From NCBI RefSeq assembly GCF_001405015.1, contig NZ_CYZX01000007.1, positions 62,001-126,000 of the forward strand: a DNA stretch of 64,000 nucleotides, written 5' to 3'. The notes beneath the pieces were generated by a model. It was not told the DNA's origin. It saw only the letters and a program-made list of their open reading frames with translations, and made no database searches. Shown here one piece after another: positions 44,037 to 53,629 of this stretch (position 1 is its first letter; each line of letters starts with the position of its first letter). The stretch is from Clostridium disporicum (lineage in GTDB: Bacteria > Bacillota > Clostridia > Clostridiales > Clostridiaceae). Made by a program: the position numbers and the translations under genes.

Positions 44037-45077
44037 ATGAAGGATATTATTAGAAAAAATAAAGGGAAATGTTTTGTGATATTAATTATAGCTTTTGTAT
44101 TTTTAACAATGATAGCAGTATCTGTAGGTTCTGCATCAATAAGTGTTAAAGATGTATTTTCTACTATTTTTACAAGGATACCCTTCATAGGTAACAAATT
44201 AGAGGGTGGGTCATTTAATACCCACGCTCTAATTATATTTAAGTTAAGAATGCCTAGAATAGTTATGGCTACTATAGTTGGGATGGGATTAGCTGTAGTT
44301 GGAGGAAGTTATCAGGCGGTCTTTAAAAATCCAATGGCAGATCCATTTATTTTAGGAATATCATCAGGAGCAGCTCTTGGAGCTACTATTTCAATACTGT
44401 TCGATTTAAAAAGTAGTTTTTTTAGTTTTAGCTTAACTACTTTATTTGCATTTATAGGTGCTATGGTCACTACATTTTTAGTTTATACTTTAGGGAGAGT
44501 TGGGAGAAGAGTTTCAACTACTAACATACTGCTTTCAGGGGTAGCAATAAGTTTCCTTATGAATGCAATGCAATCTACACTTATGATTATGAATGAGGAT
44601 AAACTAGAAAGTGTAGTCTTTTGGACTATGGGAGGATTAAGCACATCAAGTTGGAAAACAATATCTATTGTGGCTCCCTGCATTATATTAGGTGTAATAT
44701 ATCTTACAATGCACTCAAGAGATTTAGATATTATTCTAACTGGAGATGATACAGCTAAAAGTTTAGGTGTTGATACTAATAAGCTAGTTAGAAGAGTAAT
44801 AATAGTATCATCATTTATTATTGCTGCAAGCACAGCATTTAATGGGATTATTGGATTTGTAGGATTAATTATTCCGCATATTATACGAATGATTATAGGA
44901 CCGGAACACAAGTATTTTTTTCCTTTTGCAGCAGTAGGAGGAGCAATGTTTTTAGTTTTAGCTGACACAGTTGCTAGAACAGTAGCTTCACCAGCAGAAT
45001 TACCAATAGGAGCAGTTACAGCTATGATTGGTGCACCATACTTTATATTCTTATTGAATAAACATAAGAAAGGATAG
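44037..45077 (+). CDS. btuC: Corrinoid ABC importer permease (FecCD/BtuC family)
   Basis: 346 residues with about ten helices. FecCD-family motifs are present: the LRMPRIVMATIVGMGLAVVGG stretch in the first half, NPMADPFILGISSGAALGA near 100, GVAISFLMNA near 170 and a final GFVGLIIPHIIRM near 275. It follows btuF by 21 bases and precedes the ATPase gene by 6. It forms the membrane channel of the corrinoid importer. The ribosome site is AAAGAGG. Confidence 0.9.
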   Translation: MKDIIRKNKGKCFVILIIAFVFLTMIAVSVGSASISVKDVFSTIFTRIPFIGNKLEGGSFNTHALIIFKLRMPRIVMATIVGMGLAVVGGSYQAVFKNPMADPFILGISSGAALGATISILFDLKSSFFSFSLTTLFAFIGAMVTTFLVYTLGRVGRRVSTTNILLSGVAISFLMNAMQSTLMIMNEDKLESVVFWTMGGLSTSSWKTISIVAPCIILGVIYLTMHSRDLDIILTGDDTAKSLGVDTNKLVRRVIIVSSFIIAASTAFNGIIGFVGLIIPHIIRMIIGPEHKYFFPFAAVGGAMFLVLADTVARTVASPAELPIGAVTAMIGAPYFIFLLNKHKKG

Positions 45078-45083
45078 AATAGA

Positions 45084-45851
45084 ATGAAATCGTTAGTACA
45101 TATTGATAATATAAAATTTTCTTATGATGAAAAAGAAGTATTAAAAGGAATAACCTTAAAGTTTAATAAAGGTAAGTTCTATTCTATAATTGGTCCTAAT
45201 GGATGTGGTAAGACTACATTAATTAAAAATATAAGTAGTTTGTTAGCTCCTAATAAAAGCACTATATTCATAGATAATAAAGATTTAATTTCTATGACTC
45301 CGAAGGAAATAGCGAAGATATTAGCATCAGTTCCTCAAAATATCCATATTAACTATGAATTTAAAGTATACGATGTAGTAATGATGGGAAGAGTGCCTCA
45401 TAAAGGTAGATTTGAAGGATATAATAAAAAGGATAGAGAAATAGTAAAAAAGGCTATGGACAAAGCTGATATATGGAAATTCAAAGATAAATTAGTTACT
45501 GAGTTAAGTGGTGGAGAATTACAAAGAGTAGTTGCAGCAAGGGCTTTAGCACAAGATACAGATATTATTTTGTTAGATGAGCCTACATCTCATTTAGACT
45601 TACAGTATCAAATCGAGTTTTTAAAAATATTTAAAGATATATGCAATGATAAAGTTATTATCGCAGTACTTCATGACTTAAATTTAGTATCGTTGTTTAG
45701 TGATGAAATAATTATGCTAAAGGATGGAGAAGTCATTGATATTGGTGAAGCTGATAAGGTTATGACAAGAGAAAACATAAAAAAGGTATATAATATAGAT
45801 GTAGAAATTTATAATGATAACAATAGGAGATATATACTTCCAATAATATAG
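45084..45851 (+). CDS. btuD: Corrinoid ABC importer ATPase (BtuD/FepC type)
   Basis: 255 residues with a complete nucleotide-binding domain: Walker A GPNGCGKTT near 38-46, a Q-loop in SVPQN, signature LSGGELQRV near 140, Walker B IILLDEP, a D-loop SHLDL, and the switch His in VLHDLNL. It drives import of corrinoid caught by the upstream lipoprotein. An imperfect terminator follows at 45893. That terminator separates the importer from the threonine kinase gene, although readthrough is possible. Confidence 0.92.
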   Translation: MKSLVHIDNIKFSYDEKEVLKGITLKFNKGKFYSIIGPNGCGKTTLIKNISSLLAPNKSTIFIDNKDLISMTPKEIAKILASVPQNIHINYEFKVYDVVMMGRVPHKGRFEGYNKKDREIVKKAMDKADIWKFKDKLVTELSGGELQRVVAARALAQDTDIILLDEPTSHLDLQYQIEFLKIFKDICNDKVIIAVLHDLNLVSLFSDEIIMLKDGEVIDIGEADKVMTRENIKKVYNIDVEIYNDNNRRYILPII

Positions 45852-45892
45852 TATTTCTGTTATTTAGATTATTATAATTTGAGATGACAAAA

Positions 45893-45936
45893 ATATGGCT
45901 AAGGTTATATAATATGACTTTAGCTATATTTTTTAT
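45893..45936 (+). terminator. Terminator after btuD
   Basis: ATATGGCTAAGG pairs with CTTTAGCTATAT (G-U pairs included) around an AT-rich loop, followed by TTTTTTA. Confidence 0.7.
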
Positions 45937-45977
45937 TAAAATATATGATTTACTTATAGAAGTTAAAGAGGGAAAGT

Positions 45978-46805
45978 ATGAAGATAATTGAAAGATACCC
46001 TGGAAGTGTTGGGGAAGTAATTCAAGGGAAGTGTAATGAAATAGATATTTTGTTATCATGTCCTATAAATTTATATACGAAGATAGTATTATCAGATGAA
46101 GTTGAAAGAGAAAATGAAAGCTTTTATTTAAAGTCTTATAAATTTATAGATAATATTTTAGAAGAATGGGGATATAAAGGTAAGAAAGTAGGAGTAGCTA
46201 TAAATTCAACAATTCCTAAAGGAAAAGGTTTTGCTAGTAGTACAGCAGATTTATGTGCAATTTATAATGGATTACTAAAGTTAACAGATAGAAGTTTTAA
46301 TGAAGAAGAACTTATAAGACACTGTTTAAAAATAGAACCTACAGATAGCATTATATTTGATAAAGCTACAATTTTTGATTATAAAGAAGGTGCAGTTAAA
46401 GAAAAGGTTGGTAGCTATTTTAAATTTTATGTATTATGCTTTATTGGAAAAAATATTGTGGATACTGTAGAGTATAATGGTAAGAAATTAGAGCCATTAA
46501 AAGATATAAATGATTTACTTATTGACCTAAGAGAAGCATTTGAAAATAGAGATACTAAAAAATTAGCTAAGGTATCTACTGAAAGTATAATTAGAAACCA
46601 ACATAGGTTAAAGTATGATATTTTAGAAGAGATACTAGAAATAAAGAAGTTAACTGGTGGACTAGGTATAATTGGAGCTCATAGTGGAGATATGTTAGGA
46701 ATAATTTTTGATAGCATAGATGATGAAAAAATGAAAGAGATTGAAAAGAGTGAGATTATAGGGTATGAAAAAATCATTGTTGAAACATTAGATGCTATTA
46801 ACTAA
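45978..46805 (+). CDS. pduX: L-threonine kinase, PduX-like (GHMP family)
   Basis: 275 residues. A GHMP-kinase ATP loop is visible in PKGKGFASSTADL near 70-82, after a PGSVGEVIQG start typical of PduX. The C-terminal GLGIIGAHSGDMLG motif near 227-240 is the third GHMP motif. PduX makes L-threonine-O-3-phosphate, the CobD substrate. In Salmonella the gene lies in the propanediol operon. Here it closes the cobalamin cluster, which supports the assignment. Regulated with, or just downstream of, the riboswitch operon. Confidence 0.88.
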   Translation: MKIIERYPGSVGEVIQGKCNEIDILLSCPINLYTKIVLSDEVERENESFYLKSYKFIDNILEEWGYKGKKVGVAINSTIPKGKGFASSTADLCAIYNGLLKLTDRSFNEEELIRHCLKIEPTDSIIFDKATIFDYKEGAVKEKVGSYFKFYVLCFIGKNIVDTVEYNGKKLEPLKDINDLLIDLREAFENRDTKKLAKVSTESIIRNQHRLKYDILEEILEIKKLTGGLGIIGAHSGDMLGIIFDSIDDEKMKEIEKSEIIGYEKIIVETLDAIN

Positions 46806-46893
46806 AATAGATAATGAATGATAAAATTAAATTATATGACTGTAATTTAAGAAAATAGGTATAATAATTTTACCTATATGAATAATATTAAAT

Positions 46894-46966
46894 GTAATCA
46901 TACTAGATAAACAGTTATCTAAATGTGATTATGAGGCGTTGCAAAAAGATGCAACGTCTTTTCTTA
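46894..46966 (+). terminator. Tandem hairpins, second one a terminator, before RNase Z gene
   Basis: A first imperfect hairpin (46894-46930, TAATCA/TGATTA and AGATAA/TTATCT pairings) is followed by a 10-bp stem, GAGGCGTTGC with GCAACGTCTT (G-U and mismatch at the base), and then TTCTTAT. It terminates pduX, or it could attenuate the gene beginning 24 bases later. Confidence 0.65.
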
Positions 46967-46989
46967 TATAGGACTTAGGAGGAAATTTC

Positions 46990-47931
46990 ATGGTAGATAT
47001 TGCGATGTTAGGAACAGGTGGAGGAATGCCTATGGTTGAAAGGTATTTATCTGCAGCTCTTATAAACTTCAAGGGAAGAAAGATACTTATTGATTCAGGT
47101 GAGGGAACTCAAGTTTCTATGAGAATTCTTGGATGGGGATTTAAGAACATTGATGTAATATGTATAACTCATAGTCATGGCGATCATATTGTAGGATTAC
47201 CAGGACTTTTAGCTACTATAGGAAACTCTGGAAGAGAGGAGCCAATCATAATTTTAGGGCCGAAAGGAATAAAGGATGTTATTCAAGGACTTAGAGTAAT
47301 ATGTCCATATTTACCATATGAACTTATAATAATTGAAAATCCATATAATATAAAATTATCAGTTAAAAAGGACAAAATTAGTTTTGAGGATAGATTTGAA
47401 GGAGATATTGTTATAAATAGTTTAGAACTAGAGCATTCATCACCATGCATTGGATATAATTTTTATATTAATAGAAAACCTAAATTTGATGTTGATAAAG
47501 CAGTGAGAAATAAAGTTCCTAAAAATCTGTGGAGTTTATTACAGAAGGAAGAGATAGCGAAAGAAAATAATATAGTATATACAAAAGATATGGTTTTAGG
47601 AGATATAAGAAAAGGAATTAAAATTAGTTATATTACAGATAGTAGACCAATAGAAAGTATAATAAGGTTTATTTCAGATAGTGATCTTTTTATATGCGAA
47701 GGAACATATGGAAGTGATGAAGATAGAGATAAAGCTATAAAAAATAAGCATATGACATTTGCTGAAGCAGCCACTTTAGCAAAAGAAGGAATGGTAAAGG
47801 AACTATTGTTAACTCATTTTAGTCCATCACTACTTCAACCATCAATGTATTTAAATAATGCTACTAATATATTTAACAATACTGTAATAGCTCATGATAG
47901 GATTATAAAAACAATAAAATTCTCTGAATGA
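46990..47931 (+). CDS. rnz: Ribonuclease Z-type metallo-beta-lactamase-fold nuclease
   Basis: 313 residues. The zinc signature HSHGDH lies at 61-66 after an ILIDSGEGTQ strand. Other family motifs are the N-terminal LGTGGGMP, the later GTYGSDEDRDKA segment and LLTHFSPS, which carries the last histidine. RNase Z matures tRNA 3' ends lacking CCA. A flexible arm is recognisable at about 150-190 (PKFDVDKAVRNKVP). The ribosome site is TAGGAGG. A terminator lies only 24 bases upstream of the ATG, so the promoter must lie before it or overlap it. Confidence 0.88.
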   Translation: MVDIAMLGTGGGMPMVERYLSAALINFKGRKILIDSGEGTQVSMRILGWGFKNIDVICITHSHGDHIVGLPGLLATIGNSGREEPIIILGPKGIKDVIQGLRVICPYLPYELIIIENPYNIKLSVKKDKISFEDRFEGDIVINSLELEHSSPCIGYNFYINRKPKFDVDKAVRNKVPKNLWSLLQKEEIAKENNIVYTKDMVLGDIRKGIKISYITDSRPIESIIRFISDSDLFICEGTYGSDEDRDKAIKNKHMTFAEAATLAKEGMVKELLLTHFSPSLLQPSMYLNNATNIFNNTVIAHDRIIKTIKFSE

Positions 47932-48020
47932 TTAGTAAGCTAGATAATATCGTAAATGTTTATATTTATGAAAATATGGCAAAATATTAATGTAATATGG
48001 TTATAAAAGGAGAAAAAAGC

Positions 48021-49292
48021 ATGTCACATGTAGTAGGAAAATCAGCATACAAAAGTTTAGAGGAAAGACTAAATAGGTTTCCACAAGGAGCGCCAGCATC
48101 TGAAACGCTTTATAAAATACTTGAAATGCTTTTTGACAAAAGAGAAGCTGAACTTGTAGCACAACTCCCTATTAAAGCCTTTACTGCAGAAAAAGCAGCA
48201 AATATATGGGGGATGAAGGTAGTAGAAGCTACAAAAATATTAGATAAACTAGCGAGTAGAGCTATACTTTTAGATATAGAGCATGAGGGTAAAAGAACTT
48301 TTTTATTGCCACCTCCAATGGCTGGTTTTTTAGAGTTTAGTATGATGAGAACTAGAGGGGATATAGATCAAAAGCTTTTAGGAGAATTGTATTATCAATA
48401 TATGAATGTTGAAGAGGACTTTATTAAAGAATTATTTTATAGTGCTGATACTAAACTTGGAAGAGTCTATGTTCAGGAAAGTGTTTTAAGCTCAGAAAAT
48501 TCAGTAGAAGTTTTAGATTATGAAAGAGCATCACATATAATAAAAACAGCCACAGACATAGGAATAAGCACTTGTTATTGTAGGCATAAGATGCAACATG
48601 TTGGAAAGGCATGTGATGCACCAATGGATATATGTATGACATTTAATAATACTGCATCTTCATTAATTAAACATGAATTTGCAAGAAAAGTTGATGTATC
48701 AGAATGTTTAGAGCTTTTAGAAGTTGCATATGAAAATAACTTAGTTCAATGTGGTGAAAATGTTAGAAAAGGTGTAAACTTTATTTGCAATTGTTGTGGA
48801 TGTTGTTGCGAAGCTATGGTAGCTGCAAAAAAGTTTGGAGTAATGCATCCAGTTGAAACGACCAATTATATTGCTAATATAGATAAAAATTCTTGTGTGA
48901 ATTGTGGTAAATGTATTAAAGCATGTCCTGTAGGTGCAATAAAGAGGGTAACGATAAATGAAGGTACTCCTATGGAAAAAGTTGTAGCAAAAGTAGATGA
49001 AGATTTGTGCTTAGGATGTGGAGTATGTGTTAGAAATTGTTTTAAAAATAGTATATGTCTAAAATCAAGAGGAAAGAGAATAATAACTCCAGCAACTTCA
49101 GTTCATAGAGTTGTACTTATGGCAATTGAAAAAGGACAATTGGCAAATTTAATTTTTGATAATAGAGCTTTAGTAAGCCATAGGGCCATGGCGGCTATAT
49201 TATCATCTATACTTAAGCTTTCACCTGTAAAAAAAGCAATGGCAAGCGAACAAATGAAATCAATATATTTAGATAAATTATTAAGTATTTAA
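48021..49292 (+). CDS. Cys-rich multi-cluster 4Fe-4S protein
   Basis: 423 residues from ATG 48021, with AAAGGAG upstream (in-frame ATG 47997 rejected). Residues 1-110 look like a helical/winged-helix domain. Then come CxC at 185/187 with Cys198 and Cys205, a dense CNCCGCCC block at 256-263, and two ferredoxin motifs (Cys292/295/298/302 and Cys330/333/336/340). Two [4Fe-4S] clusters are secure; at least one more metal site is likely. No membrane segment and no hydrogenase or dehydrogenase partner is adjacent. It could be an electron carrier, sensor or metal chaperone. The protein type is sure; the function is not. Confidence 0.85.
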   Translation: MSHVVGKSAYKSLEERLNRFPQGAPASETLYKILEMLFDKREAELVAQLPIKAFTAEKAANIWGMKVVEATKILDKLASRAILLDIEHEGKRTFLLPPPMAGFLEFSMMRTRGDIDQKLLGELYYQYMNVEEDFIKELFYSADTKLGRVYVQESVLSSENSVEVLDYERASHIIKTATDIGISTCYCRHKMQHVGKACDAPMDICMTFNNTASSLIKHEFARKVDVSECLELLEVAYENNLVQCGENVRKGVNFICNCCGCCCEAMVAAKKFGVMHPVETTNYIANIDKNSCVNCGKCIKACPVGAIKRVTINEGTPMEKVVAKVDEDLCLGCGVCVRNCFKNSICLKSRGKRIITPATSVHRVVLMAIEKGQLANLIFDNRALVSHRAMAAILSSILKLSPVKKAMASEQMKSIYLDKLLSI

Positions 49293-49386
49293 TATAGTAA
49301 TTATATCAATGAGAGATGTTTTACGGTATTAGTTAGTAAAATTCTTGAAAGATAAAACAGTTAAAAAATTTATAAATTTTTATAAG

Positions 49387-49413
49387 AAGCCAGGGAAAAA
49401 CCTGGCTTTATTT
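49387..49413 (+). terminator. Terminator after Fe-S protein gene
   Basis: A perfect 8-bp stem, AAGCCAGG with CCTGGCTT, around GAAAAA, followed by TATTTG. Confidence 0.82.
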
Positions 49414-49500
49414 GTATATAGATTAATATAGCGAAGTAGCATATATTCGACAAAAAACATATATTATTTACGGAAATGTAATAATAGGAAGAATTTATCT

Positions 49501-51177
49501 ATGAGTATACTAAGTAAATTATTGTATTGTAGTATAATTACTACAGGTGGAATTGTTGAGAATAAGTTTAATAGAGAAACAAAAAATGCTGAGAATGTAA
49601 ACAAGGAAATATTATTAAAAATATTGAAGAGAAATGCTAAAAGTGAAATAGGTATAAAATATGATTTTCAAAATGTAAAATCAATAGAAGATTATATAAG
49701 ACAAGTTCCTTTAAGTAATTATCTTGATTATGAAAACTATATAGATAGAATGGCAAATGGAGAGAAAAATATCTTGGTTTCTGAGGAGGTAGAGTATTTT
49801 GGACATACATCAGGAACTACAGGAAAACAAAAACTAATTCCAGTTACTAAAAGTGGAAGAATGGCAGCATCAAAATATATGGCGATTCTTTCACAAAGGT
49901 TTGTATATAATAACTTTAGGGAAAGCTTTAAATATGGGAAAGGGCTTATGTTTGCAGATACAGTTACTACAACATACACTAAGTCAGGAATACCAATATG
50001 CTCAGCAACTTCAGGTGGAATGAAGAAAATTAAGGGCTTAATACCATATATGTATACATCACCTTATGAAGTTATGGAGGTTAAAGATAAAGAGGCACAG
50101 ATGTATTTACATTTGTTATTTGCATTAAAAGAAAGAAAGTTATCTTATATAACTAGCGTATTTATATCAAATGTTTTGGACTTATTAAGGTTTTTAGAAG
50201 AGAAAATAGATTTATTGGTTATGGATATTAGAAAAGGGAGAATAAATAAGAGCTTAAATATAGATGATATCACAAGAGAAAAACTAAAAAAATATATTAA
50301 ACCAGATGCTGCCAGAGCTGATAAAATAGATATTGAAAGAAAAAGAGGTTTTAAAGGGATATGTAAAAGAATATGGCCTGAAATAACTTATATTGCTTGT
50401 GTAGCTGGAGCTAACTTTTCTATATATGATGAAAGAGTTAATTATTATACAGGTAATTTGCCAATATATTCTACAGCTTATGCAGCAACGGAAGCTACAA
50501 TGGGAATTAATCCGTATATTGATAAGATAAGGTACGTAATTATTCCTGATACAGTATTTTATGAATTTATTTCTGTTAAAGATGAAAATAAAGAAATTGA
50601 TAAGACGTATAGATTGAATGAGCTTAAATTAGGAGAAAAATATGAGATTGTTATAACTAATCAAGCAGGTTTGTATAGGTACAAGCTTGGAGATGTAATT
50701 AAGGTTGTTGGAAATTATAATAATTGTCCAGAGATAGAGTTTTTATATAGAAAAAATCAAGTTCTAAATATGGTTTCAGAGAAGACCACAGAAGAACATT
50801 TAACTATATCTATACAAAATACTGTAAAAAAGTTGAATTTATCTTTGGTAGATTATACTACGATTGAAGATACAACTATAAGTCCAGGTAGATATATATT
50901 TTATTTTGAGTTTAAAGATGATATATCAAGAAGAAATATGATAGAGTTTGAAAATGTTTTAGATAAAGAGTTACAAAGAGCTAACTTAGCTTATGGTAGA
51001 TTTAGAAACAATAATAGATTAGCTAAAGTAAAAGTAAAGGTAGTAAATGGTGGAACATTTAATATAATTAAAGAATCTTTGATAAAGAAAGGTATATCAA
51101 AAAATCAAATTAAAATGCCACGAGTAATAAATGATAAGAAAGAAATATTGAAAATTTTGATGTCTAAAACTATTTAA
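49501..51177 (+). CDS. GH3-family acyl-acid amido synthetase-like enzyme
   Basis: 558 residues. The adenylate-forming GH3 family (PF03321) is indicated by the ATP motif HTSGTTGKQK at 102-111, a second motif YAATEATMG near 325, and YKLGDVIKV near 397. In plants GH3 enzymes conjugate amino acids to jasmonate or auxin through an acyl-adenylate. Bacterial members have few known products. The N-terminus has no clear signal peptide, though residues 4-18 are hydrophobic. It is a single gene with flanking terminators. Expected to be a cytoplasmic ligase of unknown acyl and amine substrates. Confidence 0.85.
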   Translation: MSILSKLLYCSIITTGGIVENKFNRETKNAENVNKEILLKILKRNAKSEIGIKYDFQNVKSIEDYIRQVPLSNYLDYENYIDRMANGEKNILVSEEVEYFGHTSGTTGKQKLIPVTKSGRMAASKYMAILSQRFVYNNFRESFKYGKGLMFADTVTTTYTKSGIPICSATSGGMKKIKGLIPYMYTSPYEVMEVKDKEAQMYLHLLFALKERKLSYITSVFISNVLDLLRFLEEKIDLLVMDIRKGRINKSLNIDDITREKLKKYIKPDAARADKIDIERKRGFKGICKRIWPEITYIACVAGANFSIYDERVNYYTGNLPIYSTAYAATEATMGINPYIDKIRYVIIPDTVFYEFISVKDENKEIDKTYRLNELKLGEKYEIVITNQAGLYRYKLGDVIKVVGNYNNCPEIEFLYRKNQVLNMVSEKTTEEHLTISIQNTVKKLNLSLVDYTTIEDTTISPGRYIFYFEFKDDISRRNMIEFENVLDKELQRANLAYGRFRNNNRLAKVKVKVVNGGTFNIIKESLIKKGISKNQIKMPRVINDKKEILKILMSKTI

Positions 51178-51200
51178 AGGGTACGTAAGTGCCCTTTTTG
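51176..51200 (+). terminator. Terminator overlapping the GH3 stop codon
   Basis: AAAGGGTAC pairs with GTGCCCTTT (one G-U) around GTAA, followed by TTG. The left arm begins in the stop codon. Confidence 0.75.
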
Positions 51201-51311
51201 TATAAAAATATTAATATTCTCCTATGAAATAGAATATATAAGGTAATTAACAATATATTTAATAATGAAATAAGTATAGTAATTTTAAAAAATAATTAGG
51301 AGGTAGATTTA

Positions 51312-53390
51312 TTGGGGAATATTAGTGATTATATCAAGATTGCAGGAATAATTATTGGGGTAATATTATGTTTATGGTTCTTACTTTGGATTTTTGGATT
51401 AAGAATTATAGACAATGATAAAGTGGGAATTGTAGAAAAATGGTGGAGTAGAAAAGGATCATTAAAGGAGCAAATAATAGCTTTAAATGGAGAAGCTGGG
51501 TATCAACCAGAATTATTAAGAGGAGGTATTCATTTTAGAACTCCTTTAATTTACAAGATTCATGTTGTACCTTTAGTTACTATTCCACAAGGAAAAGTAG
51601 CTTATGTATTTGCTAGAGATGGTAAAGCACTTGAACCTACACAGACTTTAGGAATGGTTGTAGAAGAGAGCAATAACTTTCAAGATGTAAGAGGATTTTT
51701 GATGAATGGTGGTCAAAAAGGACCTCAAAGAGGAATTATAAGAGAAGGTACTTACGCATTTAATTTAGCACAGTTTGTTATTATAACTGAAACTGTTACT
51801 TATTGTCTAAAAACAGGAACTAAAGCAGAACAAGAAACATTAAAGGCGATGGCTAAGTTAATTCATGAAAGAAAAGGGTTTGAGCCAGTTATTATTCAAG
51901 GTAATGCTGATTTAGTTGGAATAGTTACTGTTCATGATGGTCCTTCACTAGGAGGAGAAAATATAATATGTCCTACTGTTGGAGATGATGCAGCTGATCC
52001 TAATTATCATAATAACTTTCAAGATATAGATGCATTTTTAAGAGCCGGAGGTTTTAGAGGGAGACAATATCAAGTTTTAGCTGACGGTACTTACTTTATA
52101 AATAGGTTATTTGCTACTATTGAATTTATTCCTAAGGTAGTAATTCCAGTAGGGTTTGTAGGTGTAGTAGTATCTTACACAGGATCAAAGGGAGAAGATT
52201 TTTCAGGAGTAGATTATAAACATGGTGAATTGGTGAAAAAAGGATATAGAGGCGTTTGGAATGAACCTCTAATGCCAGGAAAATATGCCTTTAATACTTA
52301 CGCAGGTAATATAATTAAAGTCCCTACTACAAATGTAATTTTAAAATGGATATCTAATCAAATAGGAAATCACAAATATGATGAAAATCTTAAAGAAGTT
52401 AGTTTAATCACTAAGGATGCATTTGAACCTAACTTACCTTTATCAGTTGTATTTCATATAGATTATAGAAAAGCACCGTTAGTTATCCAAAGATTTGGAG
52501 ATATAAAGATGCTGGTAGATCAGACTTTAGATCCAATGATTTCAGCATATTTTAAGAACATTGGTCAAACAAAAACATTAATTGAATTAATTCAAGAACG
52601 TAATGAGATTCAAGCTCAAAGTTCAAAAGAGATGCAAGAAAAGTTCGGACATTATAACTTAGAGTTAGAAGAAGTATTAATAGGAACACCAGCAAGTCCA
52701 AAGGTAGGAAATGAGATAGAAACTATATTAACACAATTAAGAAGTAGACAGATAGCAAGAGAGCAACTTCAGACTTATGAAACTCAACAAAAAGCAGCTG
52801 AGAAAGAAAAGGAATTAAGAGAAGCAGAGGCAGTTGCAAAGCAACAAACTACATTAACAGAGTCTGATATAAATATTATGATTCAAGAAAATCAAGGGAA
52901 AGCAGAACTTATGAAAGCAAGACAAGATGCGGAAAAGATACAAAAGTTATCTGAGGCCGATGCATATAAAGTTAAAAAGGAAGCAGAGGCAGAAGCGTTT
53001 AAGATTAAGATTACAGCTGAAGCAGAAGCTGATAAGGAGGCTAGAGTAGGTATATCAAAGGCTATAGCTGCTAAGGAACAGGTTAGTGCTTATGGAGGTC
53101 CACAATATAAAGTTGTTAGTGATGTAATGGCTTCATTTGCAAATGCTATTAAAGAAGGAAAAATAGATATAGTTCCTAAGACATTAGTAAGTACAGGAAG
53201 TAATACAGAAAATGGAGGAGCAAATGCTTTTGAATCTTTAATAATGCTTTTGTTAAGTGAGAAGTTTACTGAAGGAGAGTTTATTAAAGAGATTGATGAA
53301 GTAGAACAAATAAAAAAGATTAAAGATGAAATTATGAATCAAATATCGAATATGGAGAGTTCATCAAAAGATGAAAATATAAGAGATTAA
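51312..53390 (+). CDS. Large SPFH/band-7 membrane protein with tandem beta-repeats
   Basis: 692 residues from a TTG with GGAGG upstream. A transmembrane helix (about 9-31) is followed by repeat-like segments at about 122-160, 235-290 and 305-345. These share an FxxxGGxxGxQ...GTY.(F/I)N pattern. An SPFH domain (about 335-470) follows, then a long charged coiled-coil rich in Glu/Ala/Lys (about 475-590), and a C-terminal tail with a hydrophobic LIMLLLSEKF. Flotillin-like proteins form membrane rings or scaffolds. The repeats resemble those of the major vault protein, whose shoulder is also SPFH; that likeness is my inference. A zinc-ribbon microprotein follows. Confidence 0.82.
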   Translation: MGNISDYIKIAGIIIGVILCLWFLLWIFGLRIIDNDKVGIVEKWWSRKGSLKEQIIALNGEAGYQPELLRGGIHFRTPLIYKIHVVPLVTIPQGKVAYVFARDGKALEPTQTLGMVVEESNNFQDVRGFLMNGGQKGPQRGIIREGTYAFNLAQFVIITETVTYCLKTGTKAEQETLKAMAKLIHERKGFEPVIIQGNADLVGIVTVHDGPSLGGENIICPTVGDDAADPNYHNNFQDIDAFLRAGGFRGRQYQVLADGTYFINRLFATIEFIPKVVIPVGFVGVVVSYTGSKGEDFSGVDYKHGELVKKGYRGVWNEPLMPGKYAFNTYAGNIIKVPTTNVILKWISNQIGNHKYDENLKEVSLITKDAFEPNLPLSVVFHIDYRKAPLVIQRFGDIKMLVDQTLDPMISAYFKNIGQTKTLIELIQERNEIQAQSSKEMQEKFGHYNLELEEVLIGTPASPKVGNEIETILTQLRSRQIAREQLQTYETQQKAAEKEKELREAEAVAKQQTTLTESDINIMIQENQGKAELMKARQDAEKIQKLSEADAYKVKKEAEAEAFKIKITAEAEADKEARVGISKAIAAKEQVSAYGGPQYKVVSDVMASFANAIKEGKIDIVPKTLVSTGSNTENGGANAFESLIMLLLSEKFTEGEFIKEIDEVEQIKKIKDEIMNQISNMESSSKDENIRD

Positions 53391-53629
53391 TTAAGTAGCA
53401 TATTGTTTAATAATTGAATGATTTATCGACAATAGATGTCAAATATGATTATATTTAAAGAAGTAAATATACAAGTTGATAATTAAGTTTATAGGATATA
53501 AAAAATAATAGATTATATAAAATAAATTGAGTAAGTAATGAATATATTCCGTTTTCTTGGGGATAAATAATATTGAAAAAAGTACTTTACTCACTTTTAG
53601 TACTTTTAAGTTCCAAGGAGGAAAGAAAA

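Noticed and set aside
44483..44968. 161-residue minus-strand frame inside btuC
   Set aside because: It is antisense to a clearly conserved permease, lacks a ribosome site, and has codon use unlike the neighbouring genes.
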